Part shown: one piece after another, positions 25,701 to 32,277 of the stretch
How the letters are laid out: each line of letters opens with the position of its first letter
How positions within the stretch are numbered: the first letter of the stretch is position 1
NCBI GenBank assembly: GCA_964372125.1
Contig: CAYJPL010000020.1
Location: 1-34,846, forward strand
Source of the DNA: Tannockella sp964372125
Lineage (GTDB): Bacteria; Bacillota_I; Bacilli_A; Erysipelotrichales; Coprobacillaceae
Length of the DNA stretch: 34,846 bases
Reading direction: 5' to 3'
Translations under genes and position numbers: made by a program
The notes under the pieces: model-generated
The model's input: only the letters and a program-made list of their open reading frames with translations
Databases searched by the model: none
Told to the model about the DNA's origin: nothing

Positions 25701-27352
25701 AAATTCCCACTTCCTGATATCGTCGGAGCCCCAAAGCTAAGTCGTATTGAGGCTGTGGTATTAGTGGTACTATTTGCATATCCAAATATTCCTCCAATAA
25801 GCCCGTTTGATGTCGAACCTAAAATTTCAAGCCCATCAACTCTAGGGATAGTATAAGTAACTTGTTCTATATAGTATACCCTATTTAGTATTTCCGGGTC
25901 AGTTTCTCCCTGATATACCATAGAATTATCAATAGTGATATATGAAAGTGCACTGTCTCCATTCATACTATTACTTTTATCTGTAAAGCTTTTTGTTATC
26001 TTATTTTGTCCATATTCATCTTGAAATGTAATTGTGATTTCTGGTGGACTGTCAACGTATCTAGCTGGATACGGTAAGTTTATTGCAACAACATCAAGTT
26101 TATTCCTAGTACCTGCTGCTGTGTTTCTGTCTAAATCATAACTAAGTTCGAGTTCATCAACATCACCAGCCCCTGTGTTACTAATCCCCATGATTGATAG
26201 TAACTCCATACTGTCACCCGGTTGTGTGGCTTTCGCATCTTTTGTATTATTAGGTGTAGGCACACCAACTATTCCGATATTTGGTGAGTTACCAACTACT
26301 TGCACTGTATCTGATCGTGCACTACTACTTGCAGGGTATGCTTGAGTCCCGAAATATGGCGTACCTGATACTTTAGCATTTAAGGATAATGTGTTATTTA
26401 CATTAAAATTTTCATCACTGAAGAAAAACTCTGGTTTAAGTAGATTAGCAACATATCGATAATTTGATATTGTAATAATTAGTTGTGTATTTGTTTCTTC
26501 AACGATCATCGAATCATTTTCGTTTTCACCCAAACTTCCTGTTACATATGAGGCATAATTACCATTCAGATTTGGCTTAGTCATCGTAATTTGTAATTCT
26601 TTTAAGGCAAAGTCTAACTGTGCTTGTCCTAAATAAGTCGAAGCAATAATTAAATTGATTGATGATGTTCCATCAAGTGGAACTTTTTCTATTCCACCTT
26701 CAGAAGCGGGTGGAATATACATCTCTATATATCCACTGATATGTTCATTTGATGCATTCATTGTATCTATTTTTTTTATGTAAGTATCATCACCAACAAT
26801 ATGATTAACGGCAAGTGGCGTTTTTCCTGGTGCAACTACACTTCCTGCACGTCTTGACCACATCGTAAAATCCATATTGAAACTTATTTCTATAGTATCG
26901 CCTTTAGAAACTGATTGTAAAAGTACTGTATACGTTCCTGCATTTTCATTTATATATGTTCCTGTATCCTGTTGTATCCCATCAATAGATGGGTCATTAT
27001 CGTATGTTGTAAAAAAATCATCTGGAACTGCTCCGCGGTCAATAAATGAATCACTATATTGTATTTCCCCAACAAACTCTAGGCCTGAAGGCACAGCAAT
27101 TGTAAGTGTACTTGGATTTGCGAGATCTTCAGTAAATGTTATTGTTAACTTTTCTGTAACATCTTCGTCTGTATCACTTGTTGGAACAAGTGTATGTGAT
27201 ACACCACTTGTTTCTAACATTGTACCTGAACTTAAACTTGCATCAAATATTGGTTCAAGATATGAAGCATCATATGTTATTGGGAAATGATATGTATTTA
27301 TTACAAGTGTAAAAATTATACTTATAATGAAAAACTTTTTTAATCGTTTCAT
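22745..27352 (-). CDS. Giant secreted surface protein of the SipW/TasA-like operon
   Basis: The product is 1535 residues with a short signal peptide (MKRLKKFFIISIIFTLVINTYHF). The rest looks like a chain of beta-sandwich domains rich in Thr, Ser, Asn and Asp, without recognisable enzymatic motifs. Segments such as TQPGDSMELLSIMGISNTGAGDVDELELSYDLD and the stretch EKLTITFTEDLANPSTLTIAVPSGLEFVG resemble adhesin and DUF11-like modules of Firmicute surface proteins. There is no LPXTG-type signal, hydrophobic tail or repeat anchor at the C-terminus (it ends DFENFILLP). It must be released or held by other proteins, most simply the TasA-like subunits encoded upstream. An AGGAG site precedes the ATG. 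It is the last gene of the operon and no separate terminator precedes the glnA promoter. Confidence 0.8.
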   Translation of the reverse strand: MKRLKKFFIISIIFTLVINTYHFPITYDASYLEPIFDASLSSGTMLETSGVSHTLVPTSDTDEDVTEKLTITFTEDLANPSTLTIAVPSGLEFVGEIQYSDSFIDRGAVPDDFFTTYDNDPSIDGIQQDTGTYINENAGTYTVLLQSVSKGDTIEISFNMDFTMWSRRAGSVVAPGKTPLAVNHIVGDDTYIKKIDTMNASNEHISGYIEMYIPPASEGGIEKVPLDGTSSINLIIASTYLGQAQLDFALKELQITMTKPNLNGNYASYVTGSLGENENDSMIVEETNTQLIITISNYRYVANLLKPEFFFSDENFNVNNTLSLNAKVSGTPYFGTQAYPASSSARSDTVQVVGNSPNIGIVGVPTPNNTKDAKATQPGDSMELLSIMGISNTGAGDVDELELSYDLDRNTAAGTRNKLDVVAINLPYPARYVDSPPEITITFQDEYGQNKITKSFTDKSNSMNGDSALSYITIDNSMVYQGETDPEILNRVYYIEQVTYTIPRVDGLEILGSTSNGLIGGIFGYANSTTNTTASIRLSFGAPTISGSGNFFTKNVNIIASSGSWRTPYLISSITTDKQTEDETNSTSNIIAGETVTIDATLGVHEYPYTNSTNVPNPIVYIVEPDGFNIKADDASNKQINVYKTVDGQKVEMDYTIDENVLEIDGLGKVYKVIINEGFGLFSVDYFTNYQGTFTPTSKPTVEVQYVADSSLTNSSINVDDLFFFVDENIQNANPSAGAIARYLVDDVYNLDATHIRLSAANETDILNIIINKNDIVAQANINESGTTQHDISNDTMENPNVNNFNYLLTIDNRSEDIYPIDGSIFYFPMIQDTQLTGEVKLSGASDYFTVYYSTTATESTMVRATDWSTTVDDYSLVTAIKITGNMDYTFIPGYSRTIFTIPITYTGNISITDGGENVSIETFEWERYIDGVENTENVLKEINAVTLNKKYISREEVTIVANPQDGQTKNVTVSLEDIPFITQLYVQDISPYNVNLLPYSDVSGSADTVELADENFGMRARVGTASIFDLSQPTDINTSIGTLYGGYDTLYIDLAYYDNFFDENTSRYVDLVFTNKAGVEYHIRINIEREPYIEGSYTNGIIGGKYYTPIQTNDSLMLTQDSAFTTQYVVPQSGTQSTMSFSSLALQNGVFPAGATITVVHTPVDSAGNALATPLYLYREVTSSTNTLYISGTSFKNNNTNGSFMGRFPNPTGTTHHVVQVVVDFGQVKDTDYLDVGEKALKLSPSGTATPLEIPFTITPAREISITTDVVEANANLFTLETTVDAGVVEGYDYKYLNKYAAIKISAVDLSGEPISPPNGSYITIDGIDYPGAGETYFINTIGRLSSNTYTYTFIMPLAKLDFPPGFEMTVQTDLYISNVREHGLTTQVASTKKSFAPDQTQDTSLDIEVTTPVISSTGDSYKVPLEIRYSEGLANSVLNIELYRKNENDVYELVSSDVISAIENSPGYYFLLSSGKIIKYAGGTFDGGIATDQIVLDIPSDIVGDVPQTYRILIKSSSTLNSSTDFENFILLP

Positions 27353-27364
27353 TTATATCCGCTC

Positions 27365-28216
27365 CTATCTTTTTATAAAATCATCAACTGTATATACTCT
27401 ACTACTATCATCTTTAAAGAATATAATATCATAACTAGAAAAAGTATTGATATTTACTATCATACTACTTAATGTACTGCCACTACCAATAGTAATTTCT
27501 TTATTACCGTCTACGCCTTCTCCGATGTACATATTTGTACGATCTGGATATATATTATTTGGATAATCAATTGTTAGTGAACCTGCAAGTTCGTAAGTAG
27601 ACACATTAAGTATTAGAGTGTCATTACCAACTTCATCTGTAACTTTTAAGAACGCATCATCAAATGGTTGAAAAAACGTAAATGTTGCATACAATTCACT
27701 TGCAAATGGAGATGTCGAAACCGCTTTAACTTCAACTACTACTGTTCTATTTTCAAAATAATGTAGCGGTACTTCAATATCAAAGGCATCTTCATCATGC
27801 GTAGAATTAAGCACATAACTTCCGTCTTCAATAATTGGACTACGAGCCGTAACAATATCAGTAACTTCTGTTTTAGAACCTGTTGAACTAACAATTGAAG
27901 TTGTTATATCATAATGTATATTCTCTTTTGATTTACGAAGTGAATCATCATAGTTTCTTAAAGAAAATGTTATTGTTTCACCTTCTAAATAATTTGATAT
28001 TGTATAATCTTTATCTTCAGCTACTGTACCTAGTACATCACTTTCAAAATAAAAGTCTTGTACATTTGCAACTAGAGGATCTGATTTTTGATCAATATAA
28101 TATTTTGAAAAGGAAATTGTTGAAAGCATGATTACCATCAATAAAATAAACGCACTAAAAATGAGTATGCTTTTATGTATTTTTTTAATCATATTTGGTA
28201 ACTTCACTATGCTCAT
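27365..28216 (-). CDS. Secreted protein with a SipW-type signal peptide
   Basis: This 283-residue protein starts at ATG 28216, or at GTG 28207, which has a better-spaced GGAG. The long N-terminal hydrophobic segment ends STISFSKYYIDQKSD, closely like the cleavage region of TasA/camelysin proteins (LSGTLAKYTS in the subunit encoded at 30767). It is followed by beta-rich sequence such as YTISNYLEGETITFSLRNYDDSLRKSKENIHYDITTSI. The NYDD..R...YDI pattern is shared with the neighbouring 175-residue protein. The two are probably paralogous minor subunits or assembly factors that one of the local SipW-like peptidases processes. The function is otherwise unknown. Confidence 0.75.
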   Translation of the reverse strand: MSIVKLPNMIKKIHKSILIFSAFILLMVIMLSTISFSKYYIDQKSDPLVANVQDFYFESDVLGTVAEDKDYTISNYLEGETITFSLRNYDDSLRKSKENIHYDITTSIVSSTGSKTEVTDIVTARSPIIEDGSYVLNSTHDEDAFDIEVPLHYFENRTVVVEVKAVSTSPFASELYATFTFFQPFDDAFLKVTDEVGNDTLILNVSTYELAGSLTIDYPNNIYPDRTNMYIGEGVDGNKEITIGSGSTLSSMIVNINTFSSYDIIFFKDDSSRVYTVDDFIKR

Positions 28217-28219
28217 CTC

Positions 28220-28747
28220 CTAACTTCCTATTTGTACTGCTTCAATATATATTTCAATAGCATCTATTTCCTTATTATACTTTACATCTTTACTTTCAAA
28301 TTGAACAACTAACGTATAACTGTGTTTTGTAGTACTAACTGGCATTGACCCTCCAGTTAACTTATAAGAATCACTCGTAGCATCATAAATAAATTCAGCA
28401 CTTTCTATTTGTCCACTTTGTCCATTATTTAAAAGTGAGAATTTTAATGGTAAATTATTTGTCGATTTTATCGAAATGCTATAACTTTGAGCCACTTCAG
28501 ATTGTCTAATATCATCATAATTTACAATATCAAATTGTAATTGTGTAGCTTGATTTGCAGAGATATTTTCTAGTCCGATAACAAAACTTTCTGAGTAGCT
28601 ACCATCTATAAAAATAGCCGCAACTTCAACATCTCCACTACCAGTAGAATTAGATAAATACCTAGATAACGTTGCCGTTGATACAAGTGCAGTAACAAGA
28701 ACTGCGTAAGATAGATAAAAGAGAATTCTATTTTTATTTTTTTTCAC
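28220..28747 (-). CDS. TasA/camelysin-like secreted minor subunit
   Basis: This 175-residue protein starts at GTG 28747, two bases after the stop of the signal peptidase gene, with AAGGAGGA lying inside the end of that gene. The N-terminus (MKKNKNRILFYLSYAVLVTALVSTATLSRYLSNSTGSGDVEVA) has the SipW-type pattern of a hydrophobic stretch, a small-residue cleavage site and a following RYLS segment. A beta-sandwich-like domain follows, including QLQFDIVNYDDIRQSEVAQSYSISI. It is shorter than the 283-residue neighbour and lacks its extension. It is likely exported, cleaved by SipW and built into the extracellular fibre, by inference from context. Confidence 0.78.
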   Translation of the reverse strand: MKKNKNRILFYLSYAVLVTALVSTATLSRYLSNSTGSGDVEVAAIFIDGSYSESFVIGLENISANQATQLQFDIVNYDDIRQSEVAQSYSISIKSTNNLPLKFSLLNNGQSGQIESAEFIYDATSDSYKLTGGSMPVSTTKHSYTLVVQFESKDVKYNKEIDAIEIYIEAVQIGS

Positions 28748-28749
28748 TC

Positions 28750-29247
28750 TTATCTCCTCCTTCTACTTGCATACCATATTGGAACTTCGTATAATCCAAT
28801 TCCTAAAACAAAAACTATAAATACACCTAATGGGGAAGTAAAAAATGTAAATATATTCCCTACTGATGATATTTTATAAATATAACTTCCCTGAATGTTA
28901 TCAACTAATAATACATCACTATCAACAACATTATTAGCATCACCTTTTGTGATAAAGCCGTTTTCCACCTCTTCAACAATACGATGTGTAACGTATGTAT
29001 TTCCTTGATTAAAAATTACTACATCATTTATAGCATAGCTATCTTCTTGTTTGAAATATACAATATCACCAACTTCTAAAGTAGGTTCCATACTTCCTGA
29101 AACAACGATTGCATGACTATAGCCAAATATTTTTGGTAATGTGTCACCAAATCCATAACGCATAATTAATAAGTAACTATTTATTATCAAAAAGAAACTA
29201 AGTATAACGATTGTTGTATAATATATTACTTTCTTTATCGTCTTCAT
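28750..29247 (-). CDS. SipW-like (ER-type) signal peptidase I, second copy
   Basis: The product is 165 residues from the ATG at 29247, which has AGG overlapping the stop of the gene before it. It has an N-terminal membrane helix, the catalytic serine in VVSGSMEPTL (S52) and histidine in THRIVE (H88), and the conserved GDANNVVD. A second membrane helix near the C-terminus is followed by RRRR. His in place of Lys as the general base is the mark of ER-type peptidases such as Bacillus SipW, which process TasA-type proteins. It is distinct from the other copy at 31367-31978. Its position directly before two proteins with SipW-type signal peptides suggests these are its substrates. Confidence 0.92.
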   Translation of the reverse strand: MKTIKKVIYYTTIVILSFFLIINSYLLIMRYGFGDTLPKIFGYSHAIVVSGSMEPTLEVGDIVYFKQEDSYAINDVVIFNQGNTYVTHRIVEEVENGFITKGDANNVVDSDVLLVDNIQGSYIYKISSVGNIFTFFTSPLGVFIVFVLGIGLYEVPIWYASRRRR

Positions 29248-29251
29248 ATAC

Positions 29252-30688
29252 TTACCTACTTTTTGCATGTATTGTTATTTGAATCATATGTGTTAGATTA
29301 TCAGCCATTGCAAGCGATGTATCATACTCGTCATTGCCCTCAAATGGCCATTGCCATTCAAGTACATATTGTCTAGATGAATTTTTAGGTAACAATACAA
29401 CAATATCTTTTATTGTATCAGCATCAACATATTCATCACTTCCTAAATAATTAATTCCTTGACGTACACGATATAATAGTGGCAATTTACCACCATTATT
29501 TAATAGTGCTTGTTCTTGCAAAGCTAGTGTGTATTCAACATCAAAATCACTGTTATTTTCAACTACAAAAGAGTAACTTCCATAATCACCAGGAGCAATG
29601 ACACCATCAACACTTCCAAACAAATCTATTTTTGTTGCACTTGTCCATCGTACTTCATCGTCATAAACAAGCAAATCATACCACTGTTTAACATCATTAG
29701 TTTCATCTTCAATATCAGTAGCAGGTTTTACAAATCCATCACCTACAACAAGTCCATTACTATTTTGATGTGTATTTCCATTACTATCAATAATCTCACC
29801 ATTTGGTTTTATTATTGTTCCATCTTTTAATATTACATGTTTAAAGAAAATTGTTTCACTACCATCTGTTGTATACACATGCATTGATCCATCTATAAAC
29901 TTAACAATCGCGCCATTCTCTAAAATAAAGTGTGTATCAGATATTTTTTGAATTGTTGTTTTACTTACATCAAAATCTAATAAATTAATCCTTGTTCCAT
30001 TACTATATAAAATTCCTTCACCCGCTAAATATCTTCCATCATTTAAAATAATCCCGAAATTAGGAATAACTATACTTCCTTCTTGTAAAATAACATTATT
30101 TAATGCCGATACAATAGTACTATTCATAGAATATATTACATCATCGCCATATAACCACTTTGAATTATTGGTAACCACACTTATTGGTTCTTGAATTATA
30201 AGTTTGTCACCATCAAGTACAAGTTTTAATTCCAACAAGGCAACATCTTTTGAAACTGTAAATGTGTTTGTCTCTTTATCATATTGATACTTACTAACAT
30301 CATTACTAAAAACTATATTTACTGTAACACTCGCAAGTATTTCGTTATTTTTTCCATACAATATCATAGTTTGTTTTCCATTACTTATATCAAAAAAAAA
30401 CAAATCACCAGCTGATTTTGTCGTAATTACCTCTTTTGATTCATTTTCTAGTTCAACTTCATGATCTGCGACTGCATTTCCTGATTCATCAACTACAACT
30501 GCATACAAAGATAGTGGAATCCTATTTTTATATGGATCTAAATTAATAACTATATTTCCAACCTCTTTAACTGAGTGTTCCTTTATAAGGTACCACATAA
30601 AACATGAAGTGATGGCTAAAACAGTTACCAATAAAGATATAATTGGCATTACTCTTCTTCTATTTTCATTCTCTTTATTTTCTATCAT
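29252..30688 (-). CDS. Membrane-anchored protein with a TasA-like C-terminal domain
   Basis: The start at ATG 30688 has an AAGGGTGG site; earlier TTG/ATG codons lie inside an RNA hairpin. The 478-residue product has a charged cytoplasmic N-terminus (about 1-14) and one membrane helix (about 15-34). The outside part contains an N-terminal Ig-like region (ayer of IPLSLYAVVVDESGNAVADHEVEL). A middle region has short repeats based on LxDGxxIxxNGxII. A C-terminal domain reads DLFGSVDGVIAPGDYGSYSFVVENNSDFDVEYTL and ends with LEWQWPFEGNDEYDTSLA. The same APGDxGSF and WQWExFED..DTALG pattern is in the TasA-like subunit at 30767. This makes it a good candidate for the membrane anchor or nucleator of the fibre. 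Confidence 0.78.
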   Translation of the reverse strand: MIENKENENRRRVMPIISLLVTVLAITSCFMWYLIKEHSVKEVGNIVINLDPYKNRIPLSLYAVVVDESGNAVADHEVELENESKEVITTKSAGDLFFFDISNGKQTMILYGKNNEILASVTVNIVFSNDVSKYQYDKETNTFTVSKDVALLELKLVLDGDKLIIQEPISVVTNNSKWLYGDDVIYSMNSTIVSALNNVILQEGSIVIPNFGIILNDGRYLAGEGILYSNGTRINLLDFDVSKTTIQKISDTHFILENGAIVKFIDGSMHVYTTDGSETIFFKHVILKDGTIIKPNGEIIDSNGNTHQNSNGLVVGDGFVKPATDIEDETNDVKQWYDLLVYDDEVRWTSATKIDLFGSVDGVIAPGDYGSYSFVVENNSDFDVEYTLALQEQALLNNGGKLPLLYRVRQGINYLGSDEYVDADTIKDIVVLLPKNSSRQYVLEWQWPFEGNDEYDTSLAMADNLTHMIQITIHAKSR

Positions 30689-30709
30689 ATAACCACCCTT
30701 TTCAACACT

Positions 30710-30761
30710 CATCAAAGAATAGAAATAATTCTATCCTTTGATGAAAGTTAAAACTTTCATC
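30710..30761 (-). other. Two overlapping RNA hairpins after the TasA-like gene
   Basis: GATGAAAGTT (30740-30749) and AACTTTCATC (30752-30761) form one stem. Arms at 30710-30724 and 30729-30743, 15 bp with a single G-U pair on the minus strand, form a second. The two share 30740-30743. No T-run follows on the minus strand, so this is not a normal terminator. It more likely stabilises or marks the 3' end of the subunit mRNA, or is a partial terminator that lowers downstream expression. Confidence 0.65.
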
Positions 30762-30766
30762 AATCA

Positions 30767-31351
30767 TTAAGGTGCAGCATCTAATTGTGTTGCAGTGATA
30801 TTGATTTCAAATTCAAAACTTCCATTTTCAAGTCCTAAAGCTGTATCAGCTGTGTCTTGTGTTGCATCTTCAAAATATTCCCATTGCCAGTATACTGTAG
30901 TAGTATGTGCTGCTACAACACCATCAGCAGTTGGTAAAGTTTTTGTCCCAGTAATGTCAGCAGTGATTTCTGTAGTCATAGCTGCATCACTATAGAATAC
31001 GATATTTGGTACGTCACCTGCTGGTGTAACTTCTTCAATTGAAATTGAATATGTATATGCTACTTCTGTTTGCCCCATAGAGATTTCAAATGATCCACTA
31101 TCACCTGGTGCAATTTGTCCTGTTGTAACATTGTTGTTAGTTACTTTTGTATCAGCTAGGTTAAATGTAAAGTCTGCATTTGCATCCGTTGTACCTTCAA
31201 ACTGAATGTCACTCCACTGTGCTACATTTACTGTACCTGTACCTGTTGCAGTACTTGTATACTTTGCAAGTGTACCACTTAAAACTGTAATACTTGCTAG
31301 TGATAAAATTAGTGCTAATACGCCGATTCTTGAAATAATTGACTTCTTCAT
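30767..31351 (-). CDS. TasA/camelysin-like extracellular fibre subunit
   Basis: The product is 194 residues with the signal peptide MKKSIISRIGVLALILSLAS, continuing ITVLSGTLAKYTSTATGTGTVNVAQW. Cleavage after LSGTLA, near residue 29, fits the pattern known for SipW substrates. The mature part (about 165 residues, very rich in Thr, Ala, Asp and Glu) has the TasA-family features IAPGDSGSFEISMGQTEVAYTYSISIEE and VYWQWEYFEDATQDTADTALG. A GAAAGGAAG site precedes the ATG. It follows a SipW-like peptidase gene and is followed by stable RNA hairpins, so it is probably the most abundant product of the operon and the main fibre component. No wall-sorting signal is present. Confidence 0.88.
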   Translation of the reverse strand: MKKSIISRIGVLALILSLASITVLSGTLAKYTSTATGTGTVNVAQWSDIQFEGTTDANADFTFNLADTKVTNNNVTTGQIAPGDSGSFEISMGQTEVAYTYSISIEEVTPAGDVPNIVFYSDAAMTTEITADITGTKTLPTADGVVAAHTTTVYWQWEYFEDATQDTADTALGLENGSFEFEINITATQLDAAP

Positions 31352-31366
31352 AATAAACTTCCTTTC

Positions 31367-31978
31367 TTATTGTATATTCGATTTATTTGTATCTTCTTGC
31401 TTTAACATTGCTAGTTCTTTTTCTAACTGAGCAGTTCTTTCACGCTCTAGCTTTGTTTGCTTATTTTTTTCAAACAAGTTATATGCAAGATATAATGTTA
31501 GTGGTATACCAATGAAAAACACCATACCAATTGGTGATTGTATAAACATTGCAACGCCACCTAATCCATCAATATGTCCAATATACTTTCCTTCGATTTG
31601 TGCTTCAGTAACAGGATATAAATCATTTGTATTATTTGCATCTCCACGAGTAATAAATATAGTTTCTCCATTTTCATCGTTAATTTCAACAATTCTATGA
31701 GTAATAGCTACTTCATCTCGCAGGTATGTAATTACATCGCCTTCTATTAATTCTTTTGTTTCAACATCTTCAATGAATATTAATGACTCTGCATCAAATT
31801 CAGGAGACATCGAACCAGAAAGTACAATAACTGGGCTAATACCTAATACATCAGGTATATGGTCTGGCTCAGTGAATGATTTTGTAATTAATATAAGATT
31901 AATTACAATAACCGGTATAAATATCACTGATAATACAATACTTATGATTGTTTTTATTCGATTTGATTTTTGTACCAT
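31367..31978 (-). CDS. SipW-like (ER-type) signal peptidase I, first copy
   Basis: The start at ATG 31978 is chosen for its GAGGG site; upstream in-frame starts lack one. The 203-residue protein has an N-terminal membrane helix (about 9-32), the catalytic serine in VLSGSMSPEF (S56), the histidine in THRIVEIN (H94), the GDANN motif and a second helix near 150-172. A charged C-terminal tail of about 30 residues forms a predicted coiled coil (KQTKLERERTAQLEKELAMLKQ). The tail is not usual for SipW and may dock other components in the cytoplasm. It is the first gene of the operon, 15 bases before the TasA-like gene that is its likely substrate. Confidence 0.92.
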   Translation of the reverse strand: MVQKSNRIKTIISIVLSVIFIPVIVINLILITKSFTEPDHIPDVLGISPVIVLSGSMSPEFDAESLIFIEDVETKELIEGDVITYLRDEVAITHRIVEINDENGETIFITRGDANNTNDLYPVTEAQIEGKYIGHIDGLGGVAMFIQSPIGMVFFIGIPLTLYLAYNLFEKNKQTKLERERTAQLEKELAMLKQEDTNKSNIQ

Positions 31979-32043
31979 ATAATCCCTCATTTCTTTTTTG
32001 GACTCAATAAAAATACATAAATTTATTTCCTCTTTACGCAAAT

Positions 32044-32072
32044 AATATACCAAAATAACACTTTTTTTGCAA
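32044..32072 (-). promoter_or_regulatory. Promoter of the SipW/TasA-like operon
   Basis: On the minus strand, TTGCAA (32067-32072) and TATATT (32044-32049) are separated by 17 bases, with TGG just before the -10 hexamer. The leader to the ATG at 31978 is about 60 bases. It contains a minimal open frame (ATG TAT TTT TAT TGA) behind an AGAGGA, of doubtful meaning. Confidence 0.7.
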
Positions 32073-32202
32073 GTAATTATATCTTTATTAAGAAGTAATA
32101 CCAAATAGTCAGTACATAAAAAAAACCGATAATATCAATTCTTTTTATAATCCTATCAAATCTATAAGAATATATTTATTTTTTTCATTTTATTTCTTAT
32201 AA

Positions 32203-32254
32203 AACAAAAACCCAATATCGTGACTTTATAGCATTTTATCAAATTACGATATTG
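32203..32254 (-). terminator. Terminator of the MutS-like gene
   Basis: ACGATATTG (32246-32254) pairs with CAATATCGT (32213-32221) across a 24-base loop. On the minus strand TTTTTGTTTTATAAG follows. It lies 23 bases beyond the MutS-like stop codon. Nothing else was recognised up to 32073. Confidence 0.7.
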
Positions 32255-32277
32255 AGATATTTTTTTAGTAAGTTTGT

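Noticed and set aside
26877..27290. 137-codon plus-strand frame inside the giant surface gene
   Set aside because: The minus-strand frame is continuous and has a signal peptide and RBS; the plus-strand frame is a by-product of its codon bias.
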